The notes beneath the pieces were generated by a model. It did no database searches. It had not been told where the DNA came from and saw only the letters and a list, made by a program, of their open reading frames with translations. Source: Deroplatys truncata (Eukaryota > Arthropoda > Insecta > Mantodea > Mantidae). Taken from it: DNA of 64,000 bases. The stretch is from NCBI GenBank assembly GCA_030765065.1, contig CM060990.1:286157341-286221340 (forward strand). Reading direction: 5' to 3'. The position numbers and the translations under genes were made by a program. Positions 54,275-64,000 of this stretch are shown here, in pieces (positions within the stretch are counted from its first letter, which is position 1; every line of letters starts with the position of its first letter).

Positions 54275-57200
54275 ATGAATAACTCAGCGTATAAGGATAT
54301 TATTCCAAGCGCTACTGGATATGCATGCGGAAAATGTGGGAAGAAGTTCCTCCGAGGTTATGACAAGAGAAGACATGAGATGAGCTGCAAGAAGTTCTTC
54401 AAATGTAAACATTGTAATGTAACCTTCAAAGATGGTTATAAGGGGCAGCGACACGAAGATATATGTGAAATAAGCAGCCCTCAGAAGAAAAGAAGATTGG
54501 AGCCAACTAAACATCAGTTGCTGTCAACAATGGAGGACTGTGATATGAAAGAATACGAAACTTCATTCCATGGACGCTTGAAATCGTATTTTATACGATG
54601 TGAATCGACTAAGGACCTGAATATGTATCTGCGAGAGGCAAAACAACGGATAATCCAGGCTGTGCATAAAGAGCTTAGCATTCATAAGAGTGTTAAAATT
54701 AATCTGCTGGCTGAGTGTCGATTTGTTAACAGTATTGGTGAAACCTGTGACAAGACATTTAAAACCAGAAATCAAGCTGTTTTCCTAGAAACTGATCTGG
54801 ACTCTATGCTGGAAGTGAAATTCAAGAAATTGGTTACTGAAATGGATGAGTCTCAGCTTAAGGGTAGCAGCTGGGCCTTGCTTACTGTGGAAGGGGTACG
54901 CCTTCGTATTAACAAGTACAACCCGTTGCGAGGAAGTAGCTACATACCCCTACCTCCCTCTGTTGAAGCAAGAAAAGCCTGCATTAACATCCAGAACTTA
55001 ACTGATGAGCTATGTTTCATGTACTCTGTATTGGCCAAATTCGTGAGCACCAAGCCTCAACGCGTCAGCAAATACAAACAACTTCAAGATAAGTACGACT
55101 TCAGCTGTGTTTCTTACCCTACTCCACTTTCTCAAATACCTAAATTTGAGAAGCTTAACAAGATGACTATTAACATTTTCGGGTTGGATGAGAAGCATGA
55201 AGTGTACCCGATAAAGGTTGTTGATATTGAACTACCTGAACATCGCGACCTGCTACTATTGAATGACAGTAGTGGAAAACATCACTATGTATATATCAAG
55301 AATTTTGAGAAGCTCGTTCGACGACAGAAAACTAAGCATGATGGAGTGATATATACCTGTAAGCGGTGCTTTACACATTTTGACAATCGATACGAACGAA
55401 GTGGACTGGAAAAACTGCAAGAACATACATCAATCTGTAGCCAACATGGTGTTGCGAGGGTAGTTATGCCTACAAAGGACAAATCAATCGTACAGTTTAA
55501 AAATTTTGAAAGGATGTTGAAACTACCTTACGTCATCTACGCAGACTTTGAAAGTATTCTCACTCCATGCCATACGTGTATACCCAATCCTGAAACTTCC
55601 TATACAACCCCTTATCAAGAGCACACAGCAATGAGCTTCTGTGTTTACGTTAAACCATCAACCAACGTTGGACATCTGGAAACTGGTCTTCCTAAGCAAC
55701 CCTATGTGTATCGTGGTGCTGATGCTGCTCAGAAGTTTATGCTGTACCTGACATCTCTTGCAAAAATGATTGAGGACATATACAAATCTGCTAAGCCTCT
55801 GAAACTTACGGATCAAGAGCAGTTGGATTTTGAGTCTTCTTCAGCATGCTACTTGTGTGGAAAACCCTTTACAGAAGAGAACTATAAAGTACGCGACCAT
55901 GATCACATCAGCGGTGAATATCGTGGAAGTCTTCATAATGAATGTAATTTAGCCTGTAAAACACCTAAATATATACCAGTCTTCATGCATAACCTTAGCG
56001 GATATGACTCTCATTTCATTGTTAAGGAGCTGGGTTGTACAAGTGAACGTGTGGAGGTAATTCCTAACTCTGAAGAAAGCTATATCTCATTCACCAAGTA
56101 TGTAGGAGATATAAAGCTTCGATTTGTGGATAGCTTCCGATTCCTCAGTACAAGCTTGGATAAGTTGGTAAAAAATCTAACCTCATATCCTGAAACGCTA
56201 AAGTACTTTGGAGAAGACAAATTGAAGTTGATGACCCGTAAGGGTGTATTTCCATATGATTTTGTTACATCATGGGATGCCCTGAACGAAACCTGCTTAC
56301 CTCCTAAGGACTCCTTCTACAATAGATTAAATGAAGAAGAAATTAGTGATGCTGACTACGATCATGCTAAAAATGTATGGGAGCTGTTTAATGTGAGAAA
56401 CCTGGGAGAGTACAGCGATCTCTACTTAACTTCGGATGTACTTCTCCTAGCTGATGTCTTTGAGACGTTCAGAGAGCAAACCCTCAAAACACACAAAGTT
56501 GATCCTGCACATTATTTTACCTCTCCAGGTCTTACATGGGACGCCATGTTACTGTATACTGGAATTAAGCTGGAACTGTTACAGGATTATGATCAATTAC
56601 TCATGGTGGAATCTGGTATAAGAGGAGGTTTATGTCAAGTTTCCCATCGGTATGCAGAGGCTAATAACACATATATGGAGAAGTTTGATCCGTCGAGACC
56701 AACCCAATTTATCACATATGACGACGCTAATAACCAATATGGGTGGGCAATGTGTCACGCTCTCCCTTATGGTGGATTTGAGTGGGTATCGCCTGAAAAA
56801 ATTGACTTAGAAAGACTACAAGAAGATGATCCTTACGGCTACATATTAGAAGTCGACATCGAGTATCCTGCAGAACTTCACGATCTACACAACGATCTAC
56901 CTTTCCTGCCAGAGTGTATGAAACCATTGGAAGCATCTACAAAGAAACTGATACCTCATCTAGGACCTCGAAAGAAGTATGTAGTGCATTACAAGGCTTT
57001 GAAGCAAGCTCTTGATCATGGACTACGGTTAACAAAAATCCGTCGTGTGCTACAATTCCAACAGTCTCGATGGTTAAAACCGTATGTGGAATTTAACAAC
57101 AGACTACGACAACAAGCTGGAAATGATTTTGAGAAGGATCTCTACAAATTGTTCAACAATGCTATGTTCGGAAAAACTATGGAGAACCTGCGTAACCGTA

Positions 57201-57928
57201 TGGATATACGACTGGTGACAAATGAGAAGACTCTGGAAAAGTTAATTGCAAAGCCAACGTTTATCGACAGGACGATATATGCTGATAATCTAGCTGCTGT
57301 ACATATGGCCTCCCGACAGATCATGTTCAACAAGCCTATATACATCGGTATGAGTGTGTTGGATATCTCCAAGACATTAATGTACCGGTATCACTATGAT
57401 GTGTTGTTACCGTATTATGGAGCTGAAAACCTGAAGCTTATGTATATGGACACTGATTCGTTCATTCATCGTGTTACAACTGAAGATGTGTACCAGGATA
57501 AGCTACGTTTTCTTGAGCACCTAGATACTGCTGATTATCCTACAAGCCATATATGCTATTCACCTCTAAACAAGAAGGTACTTGGGAAATTTAAAGATGA
57601 GGCTAATGGTAAAATCATTCAACGCTTTGTAGGGCTACGACCTAAAATGTATGCCCTAGATATCGACGGTTCAATGATAAAAAAGATTAAAGGTATAAAA
57701 CGTAGTGCTATTAAGCAGTACGTCACGTTCGAGAGCTATACTGACTGCCTTAAAACCGGAGAAATTACCAGAACGCCCATGAATCTGATCCTGTCGCGAC
57801 AGCATGCTCTTGCCACAGTACAAGTTAATAAAATTACATTGACACCATACGACGATAAAAGAATTATTGCTGAGGACGGAATAACGACATACGCCTATGG
57901 ACATTACAACATTACAAGTAGTGTATAA
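54275..57928 (+). CDS. polB: Protein-primed-type DNA polymerase B, right arm
   Basis: Intact 1217-codon twin of the left gene, read toward the right tip, with the same zinc fingers, exonuclease motifs, endonuclease-VII-like patch and polymerase motifs A, B and C at the same residues. It has Pro at residue 77 and Ile at 301. The N-terminal ~400 residues before Exo I are long for the polymerase itself; in Polintons this region can include the terminal-protein function that primes copying, but no priming residue can be named here. The palm region also has LGKFKDEANGKIIQRFVGL (1103-1121), a conserved stretch in this family. Both copies being open argues for recent duplication or selection. Confidence 0.95.
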   Translation: MNNSAYKDIIPSATGYACGKCGKKFLRGYDKRRHEMSCKKFFKCKHCNVTFKDGYKGQRHEDICEISSPQKKRRLEPTKHQLLSTMEDCDMKEYETSFHGRLKSYFIRCESTKDLNMYLREAKQRIIQAVHKELSIHKSVKINLLAECRFVNSIGETCDKTFKTRNQAVFLETDLDSMLEVKFKKLVTEMDESQLKGSSWALLTVEGVRLRINKYNPLRGSSYIPLPPSVEARKACINIQNLTDELCFMYSVLAKFVSTKPQRVSKYKQLQDKYDFSCVSYPTPLSQIPKFEKLNKMTINIFGLDEKHEVYPIKVVDIELPEHRDLLLLNDSSGKHHYVYIKNFEKLVRRQKTKHDGVIYTCKRCFTHFDNRYERSGLEKLQEHTSICSQHGVARVVMPTKDKSIVQFKNFERMLKLPYVIYADFESILTPCHTCIPNPETSYTTPYQEHTAMSFCVYVKPSTNVGHLETGLPKQPYVYRGADAAQKFMLYLTSLAKMIEDIYKSAKPLKLTDQEQLDFESSSACYLCGKPFTEENYKVRDHDHISGEYRGSLHNECNLACKTPKYIPVFMHNLSGYDSHFIVKELGCTSERVEVIPNSEESYISFTKYVGDIKLRFVDSFRFLSTSLDKLVKNLTSYPETLKYFGEDKLKLMTRKGVFPYDFVTSWDALNETCLPPKDSFYNRLNEEEISDADYDHAKNVWELFNVRNLGEYSDLYLTSDVLLLADVFETFREQTLKTHKVDPAHYFTSPGLTWDAMLLYTGIKLELLQDYDQLLMVESGIRGGLCQVSHRYAEANNTYMEKFDPSRPTQFITYDDANNQYGWAMCHALPYGGFEWVSPEKIDLERLQEDDPYGYILEVDIEYPAELHDLHNDLPFLPECMKPLEASTKKLIPHLGPRKKYVVHYKALKQALDHGLRLTKIRRVLQFQQSRWLKPYVEFNNRLRQQAGNDFEKDLYKLFNNAMFGKTMENLRNRMDIRLVTNEKTLEKLIAKPTFIDRTIYADNLAAVHMASRQIMFNKPIYIGMSVLDISKTLMYRYHYDVLLPYYGAENLKLMYMDTDSFIHRVTTEDVYQDKLRFLEHLDTADYPTSHICYSPLNKKVLGKFKDEANGKIIQRFVGLRPKMYALDIDGSMIKKIKGIKRSAIKQYVTFESYTDCLKTGEITRTPMNLILSRQHALATVQVNKITLTPYDDKRIIAEDGITTYAYGHYNITSSV

Positions 57929-58134
57929 GAGAATTTAAGTCGAATATGAAGATTTTCTCGTGAGTCTACAATCTTAAAAAATGAAGGTTATCCGTGTGCT
58001 GTATATGCAGCTAGCTGACGTCCGATAAAGAAAGAAGAAGATGGAAGGGAAGGTGGTAACCCTGCCATTAGGAGCGATCCTAGTGCTAGTCTCAAGCCTA
58101 GATAAAAAGGGGAGAGACGCCTACAAGGAACTAA

Positions 58135-58196
58135 AATAAAGGTATGTTGACGTAAACTTTTCAATTAAAACTCTCGAATAATAAAGCCTGAATAAA
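58135..58196 (+). terminator. Polyadenylation signals of the right polymerase gene
   Basis: AATAAA at 58135-58140, 58180-58185 and 58191-58196, 207-268 bp after the stop. Confidence 0.55.
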
Positions 58197-58434
58197 ACAT
58201 TGCAATTTCACTAAAAGAAAGTTGAGGTTATCTTTGGTTAGCCAGATTAGGTTAGTCGATGACCGAGTAGAATAGATGCTGAGAGGAACGTTTAGGATTG
58301 GTCGGGTTAATCTGGGCTAGGCTCTCGTACTTATTGTCTAAGTTATGAAGGATGAATTAGTTTAGATTGACTTAGCAATAGATTGGTTACGTGTTGTTCT
58401 TACGTTTTGTTACTTGGTTACATGCTTGGTACGT

Positions 58435-58965
58435 GTTGTTACATCGCGTGATGAGACTGTTACATAGCGTGATGAGCTTCTTACATAGCGTGATTCCTTT
58501 GTTACATAGCGTGATTCCTTTGTTACATAGCGTGATTCCTTTGTTACATAGCGTGATTCCTTTGTTACATAGCGTGATTCCTTTGTTACATAGCGTGATT
58601 CCTTTGTTACATAGCGTGATTCCTTTGTTACATAGCGTGATCATGTTGTTACATAGCGTGATTCCTTTGTTACATAGCGTGATTCCTTTGTTACATAGCG
58701 TGATTCCTTTGTTACATAGCGTGATTCCTTTGTTACATAGCGTGATTCCTTTGTTACATTGCGTGATTCCTTTGTTACATAGCGTGATTCCTTTGTTACA
58801 TAGCGTGATTCCTTTGTTACATAGCGTGATTCCTTTGTTACATAACGTGTGTTACATAGCGTGATTCCTTTGTTACATAGCGTGATTCCTTTGTTACATA
58901 ACGTGATTCCTTTGTTACATGGCGTGATTCCTTTGTTACATAGCGTGATTCCTTTGTTACGTGGT
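58435..58965 (-). repeat. 21-bp minisatellite, right arm
   Basis: Inverse of 41385-41900 with a similar number of units. A unit truncated near 58848 (CATAACGTGTGTTACATAGC) breaks the open frame here but not in the left arm, so the array has changed since the arms were copied. Confidence 0.95.
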
Positions 58966-58989
58966 GTTACGTCTCGACACGTGGTTACC

Positions 58990-59860
58990 TCTCCTCGGTT
59001 CGCTATCTCGCTCATATAAAACGTCATATTCTAGCCTTCAAGTCCTGTTTAGTATAACATCTTTCCTTGTATTCCCTATCTCTCTCGTATAAAGCATATC
59101 CCTCCCTCCTTTAGCATCTGACTAGCCCAGCATCAGCCCTGGTATTCCCTATCTCTCCCCTATAAACGTATTTTCCTCCTTGAACTGTCGCATCTACCCT
59201 CGTTTTCCCTATCCCTCCCCATATAAACGCAAAAGTAGCCCCGCTTCTGTCTATCATACCGCCTGCCTCCGTTCTCCATATATTCCTCATATAATCGTAT
59301 ACCGTACTCCTTAACCTCTGACTGCACTAGCACCTCCCCTCGCATGCCCTATCTCTGTCGTATAAAGCATATCTCTCCCTCCTTCAGTCCCTGCTCTACC
59401 TCAGAACTCTCCTCGTTATCCCTATCTCTCCCATATAAACGCATTTTTTCCTCCTTGAAGGTTCTCTCACCCTAGCATATACCCTCGTTTTCCTCGTCTC
59501 TCCATATAAAAAGCCATACTCTACCCTTCAAACCCTGAATAGTCTAGTACCTCTCCACACATCCCCTATCTCTCCTGTATATATGTTCATATTCTCCCTG
59601 CTTCAGCATCTGTCTATCCTAGCATCTGTTCACGTTCTCCCTATCTTTCCCATATAAATGCATATTCCATATCTCAAATCCTATCTAGTCTAACACTTCT
59701 CTTCGTATTTCACGTATCTCTCATATAAAGCACATCCTCATTCCTTCAACCTCTATCTAGCCTAGCATCGATCCTCGTAGTCCCTATCTTCGCCATATAA
59801 ACGCATTTTCCTCCGTGAACCGCCGCATATACCCTCGTTTTCCCTATCCTTTCCCATATA
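58990..59860 (-). repeat. Subterminal array of ~72-bp repeats, right
   Basis: Inverse of 40485-41350. Confidence 0.8.
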
Positions 59861-59900
59861 AACGCAAAAAGTGGCCCAGGTCTGTCCTATATACCCTACT

Positions 59901-59906
59901 AACGGT
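59901..59906 (+). repeat. Right target-site duplication of Element 2
   Basis: AACGGT, exact partner of 40434-40439. Confidence 0.95.
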
Positions 59907-62264
59907 CATTGACCGCAATATCCGTATGGAGCAGCGACGTCAGGGTGAGCTCATTTCTTCAGAGTATTTGTTGGCCGTCAGCGTTAGGGTTGAATACATA
60001 TTCGTATTTCCTATATTGATTTAAACATATGTCATTCATAATGTACTTGTGACACTAACACTTAAATTTACACTAACTTCATTATATCCGGGAAGATCTT
60101 AACGGCAGAAGCAAGTCTTCACTTATAGGATCGCCATCGTCACATTTTATTTCCTATATTAGTTTATTCAATTAAAATATTAATTGCACAGTTTTAAATA
60201 AACATTGAATTATCGTTTTACAATTGGTTCAATATATATGGAAAATGTTAAAAATAGAGGCAAATCTTAACACTGATGTGAGGCGATCGTAATTAATCAT
60301 TTTCTGTATTAATTTAAGTTCACACAATTAATTCCATACTTTCAATACCAATTTATAAGTTTCTGCTAACTTCAACGTACTTGGAGAGGGGGAGATACTA
60401 ATATCAGATGGTCTTAACACCCATCAGAGATGATCGTCATTTCTATAGAGAACGCAAGATATTGAGGTTCACTGTGACATATTTCCCTCATTATAGTGCT
60501 CTTGGTTATATTGGATGACATTTTGTCTGCTCACTTGACATCAACACCAGCAACTGTTTCTAAAATATACCCATGGTAAACATATGACTGTAATTGGTGT
60601 TCACTGCAGTTATTTCGTTTGCAACGCAGACATTATCTTGCAGGTGCGTAATCTGTTGAACTTGAAGCAAATACTCCTTGGTTGCGCAGACGCCATTGGC
60701 TTCACGTGTGTGTTGATTTGAATTATTTTAATGTTTACATAAGTGCCCCATGCTTTCTAATTGTCGTTTTATAATAGTATTTTAAATATAATGCGTTACA
60801 ATATTTAGCGCAGAGAAACGGTTTAATCCAAAACTTGTGTTTTAAAACAAGATTTGCAAAATAGTATTCTCTGACTGGCTTAAAATTAGTAATCAACATT
60901 GTAAGGTTGGTAGTACCTACTTCAATTTAATGTACTGTCAGTGATTTTGTATTCTTGGTAACTGCTATTAATTGTATCATCTATAGTAGGATTGGGGAGA
61001 AGCGAGAATGCGTGTGAACTAAGCAGAGTACTCTACCACTTTCGCTGATTATGATAAACATGAAACTGAACGTAAAATAATGCTGCATTAATAACTTTTA
61101 ACAGTCAATTTCACAATACACGACTACCTTCAAAATCAAACGAAATTCATAAGTTAAGAACACTTATTTTATTTGAATTTCTAGCAAGGGGATGTAATGG
61201 CCCTCACCCTGTGAATTTCACTTTTTGTTTATTAATTGCAATTTGCATTAGGCGTTCCTACCAGATTCCTTATCCAATATGAAATGTCACAACTCAATAA
61301 AGTTTACTGCGGGTTCTCTTTGCATTATTCGTGGTACACGCTTTGTCCATCCTAAGATAGCGGTCTATCAGCTGACATGAACTCCATGATCTTTCTCTCT
61401 CCTCTACATACTGGCTTAACGCTTAGTTCCAACTGGGGGCTAAAATACGACCTATTGTTAATAGGTTTTCCTTTACACGCCTGTTGAGTCATTAGATCTT
61501 TTATGCATCCCATAGCTTAAAAACAACAGAATTTGGAATTGCGATATGCATACACTAACGCGGTGAGCAGATATCCATATGAGGAAAGGCAACTCGGCAC
61601 CTTCTACCACATAACCACTTACGCGTCTTATTTACAGAAGGTACAATATCTAGCTGGATTTATTTAAGAGAAGAACAAAATTCTTAGTAAAGCTACAATA
61701 ATTGATGCATCATAAAATGCTTAATGTAAAGTATTTCTTTTCCTTTCCTTCCGTTTTTCCTTCCTTCTCCCTCTTTCTGCACAAGATTTTGACGTAGTGT
61801 TGCAACATGCTACAAATGTTATGTCGAAGTTTACCAGGTGGCCCAACAGCGCCGTATTTCACGTGTGTAGATATCGCTTCGTACGCTAAAAGTGTTGCAA
61901 AACCAAACGGGGCAATTCCAAGCAAACGCAGGTCAGTGGGGAACTGACGTAACAGCATGAGATATCTTCGTTCTGCTCTTCTTGCTTACCAGCGAAGATG
62001 ATTGGCGGATCGCGCTCATTGAGAAACATTTCCCAGGCTTGCACTAGAGTGTACAGTCAGCGATGATCGACAACGACACTGTAAAGCGACCAAAACTCTT
62101 AGAATATTTTCCACTTCGGTTACAGAGACTGTATTTTCGAGGAACAAAAGCAATCTTTAGATTGAAAAATAATCAAAATGTGTTTATTTAACCCATCAGT
62201 ATTCGCTAATAGCCATTTTGTAAATTATGTTTACGCCTTTCTTGTCTAACATTATGGATTATAC
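59907..62264. other. No recognisable gene
   Basis: AT-rich host sequence with chance ORFs only; the 82-codon minus-strand frame at 61710-61958 has no domain. Confidence 0.5.
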
Positions 62265-62528
62265 GCATTTCAGAGTTGAATCAAAACATTACAGCGCCGT
62301 AACAAAAACCATGCAAACGCGAGAGCACGTAATGTGTATTACTGGCATTTGTTCTGTTGTTTCATTATTATTATTTTTTTTTTATTATTATTATTATCAT
62401 CATCATCATCATCATCATCATCATCTACTATACGCATAATAGAGCAAATGAAAACATAAAAGCGCCGTAACGAAAACCATGCAAACACGAGAGCACGTAA
62501 TATGTGTTATTAGCATTTGTTCGCCTTC

Positions 62529-62563
<35 letters not shown>

Positions 62564-62885
62564 CATACTATACGCATAGTAGAGTTAATCAAAGCATTAA
62601 ATCGCCGTAACGAAAACCATGCAAACACGAGAGCATCTAATGTGTTTCACTGGCATTTGTTCGCTTGCTATCATTATTATTATTATAATTTATTATTATA
62701 CACTATACGCATAGTAGAGTAAATTAAACCATTAAAGTGCCGTAACGAAAATCATACAAACACGAAGGCACGTTATGTGTACCACTGGCATTTTTATCTT
62801 ACAATAATAATATTGTTATTATTATTATTATTATTATACGCATAGTAAAGTACTATAAATCAAAACATTAATGTACCAGATCTGC
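62265..62885 (+). repeat. Forward cluster of ~136-167 bp repeats with trinucleotide tracts
   Basis: Four copies plus a decayed fifth of a unit containing GCCGTAACGAAAACCATGCA (near 62296, 62463, 62603, 62739) and ACTATACGCATAGTAGAG. Each unit carries its own ATT or CAT tract (CAT run at 62396-62425; ATT runs near 62350, 62530, 62675, 62815). Confidence 0.9.
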
Positions 62886-63344
62886 GCCATAACTAAAGGT
62901 ATATAGAATAGGAAACAAAATAAAACATACGCAGGTCATAGCTTTATAATGTAAACAACGTTATCGATGCTTTGCTTAACTGCACTATTTTCTTTTACTC
63001 GAAGCGTTTTAAATGCCCTTATTAGAACAAAGAACCTATTATTGTTTCATCACTGATGAGCTTTGGTTTTGCATACATGTCGCTCACGTCCGATAAAGAG
63101 GCATTTAACATTTTGACAGCAGAATGCAGAGAGGAATACTATCGTGCCACACTTATGTAGCACTGTCTTATCAACCGAATGACCATTCATCTTCCTCACA
63201 CCACAGTCCACGACGTCATTAAAGGTTGTTTTACTTCAGACGAAGCAAAAGGATCGGTCATTAAGTTGAGAACACTGGTGATCCGAAGGATGGTGTTGCT
63301 GGTTCAGCAACAAATACAACAAGAACAAAAATAAAATAATAATA
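62886..63344. other. Spacer between inverted repeat clusters
   Basis: About 460 bp of single-copy-looking sequence with no gene, between the forward and reverse clusters. Confidence 0.6.
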
Positions 63345-63580
63345 ATAATAATAATACTGAACAAATGCTAGTGATACACATTATGTGCTCTCGTGTTTGC
63401 ATGGTTTTCGTTACGGTGCTTTAATGTTTTGATTTATTCTACTATGCGTATAGTACGTAACAATAACAATAGTAATAATAAGCAAGCGAACAAATGCCAA
63501 TGATACACATTACGTGCTCTTATGTTTGCGTGGTTCTCATTACGGTGGTTTAAAGCTTTGATTTACGCTACTATGCGTAT

Positions 63581-63631
<51 letters not shown>

Positions 63632-63872
63632 CAAGCGAACCAATGCCAGTGATAGATATTACGTACTCTGTGTTTGAATGGGTTTCATTTGGTTCTTCAA
63701 TGTTTTCATTTACTCTACAATGCGTATAGTGCGTAGTAATAATATTCATAATAATACTACTAATAATAGCAAGCGAACAAACGCCAGTAATGCACATTAC
63801 GTGCTCTCGCTTTTGCATGGTTTTCCTTACGGAAGTTTAATCTTTTGATTTACTCTAGTATGCGTTTAGTGC

Positions 63873-63907
<35 letters not shown>

Positions 63908-64000
63908 CAGTGATACACAGTACGTGCTCTCGTGGTTGCCTGGTTTTCGTTACGGCGCTTTTATGTTTTGATTTACTCTACTATGCGTATAGTACGTAAT
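63345..64000 (-). repeat. Reverse cluster of the same repeats, cut by the window end
   Basis: At least five inverted copies (GCATGGTTTTCGTTACGG-like near 63399, 63529, 63677, 63818, 63939) with AAT tracts (for example 63584-63625 and 63875-63905). Inverse orientation to 62265-62885. Confidence 0.9.

Larger units (their letters stand above)
40440..59900. mobile_element. Element 2: 19.5-kb palindromic Polinton-like element with two polymerase genes
   Basis: Begins AGTAGGGTATATAGGACAG and ends with its exact inverse, flanked by a perfect 6-bp duplication. The arms (40440-49880 and 50450-59900, about 9.44 kb each) are nearly identical inverted copies around a 569-bp diverged centre. From tip to centre each arm holds ~72-bp subterminal repeats, a 21-bp minisatellite, an intact DNA polymerase B reading outward, a TATA promoter, repeated tRNA-like B-box modules and AT-rich blocks shared with Element 1. 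AG tips, 6-bp duplications and protein-primed-type PolB point to the Polinton/Maverick superfamily. Integrase, cysteine protease, packaging ATPase and capsid genes, normal in complete Polintons, are not seen. Confidence 0.9.
50450..59900 (-). repeat. Right inverted arm of Element 2
   Basis: Nearly identical reverse complement of 40440-49880. Confidence 0.95.

Noticed and set aside
15766..59900. Palindromes as assembly artefacts
   Set aside because: Arms differ by specific indels and substitutions, centres are unique, and both elements have target duplications, which artefacts would not create. Long reads would still be the proof.

Overview
The window reads as nuclear DNA of an arthropod, probably an insect: AT-rich, gene-poor, with decayed transposons, tRNA-derived repeats and microsatellites. 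A polyneopteran host is possible, because some repeat blocks look familiar from those genomes, but this is only a guess. No complete host gene was recognised. The best host candidate is a weak promoter plus a possible last exon between 10.3 and 12.7 kb.

Layout. 0-15 kb: tRNA-like repeat, decayed Ty3/gypsy integrase, a Tc1/mariner copy with ~300-bp terminal inverted repeats (2300-4175), a second IS630-Tc1-mariner copy with DD82E spacing (about 7345-9186), a THAP-domain relic and mostly featureless AT-rich sequence. 15.2-35.9 kb: one dead LINE (CCHC ORF1, APE endonuclease, reverse transcriptase, terminal zinc knuckle) on the + strand, split by a 16.2-kb insertion (Element 1, 15766-31967). 37-39.2 kb: a decayed hAT-like (DUF4371) transposase. 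40440-59900: a 19.5-kb insertion (Element 2). 62.3-64 kb: a third inverted cluster built from ~120-165 bp repeats, running off the end.

The main result is Elements 1 and 2. Both are almost wholly palindromic, start 5'-AGTAG and end CTACT-3', and have 6-bp target duplications (gcgctg/acgctg for Element 1, a perfect aacggt for Element 2). AG-type ends, 6-bp duplications and a type-B DNA polymerase are Polinton/Maverick hallmarks. Each arm of Element 2 carries an intact 1217-residue protein-primed-type DNA polymerase B, read outward from the centre; the two copies differ by two residues. No integrase, ATPase, protease or capsid gene was seen. Element 1 has no polymerase but carries one small conserved exon per arm and sequence blocks shared with Element 2, including the region upstream of the polymerase. 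It looks like a polymerase-less relative.

The centre of Element 2 is a 569-bp mini-element (49881-50449) with the same family of ends. Its two halves are diverged, while the 9.44-kb arms outside are nearly identical, and its flanks are inverted copies rather than a direct target duplication. This is what fold-back copying through a short inverted repeat would leave. The inferred system is a family of Polinton-related elements that turn into giant palindromes during replication, move with an integrase supplied elsewhere, and may share polymerase and accessory protein in trans.
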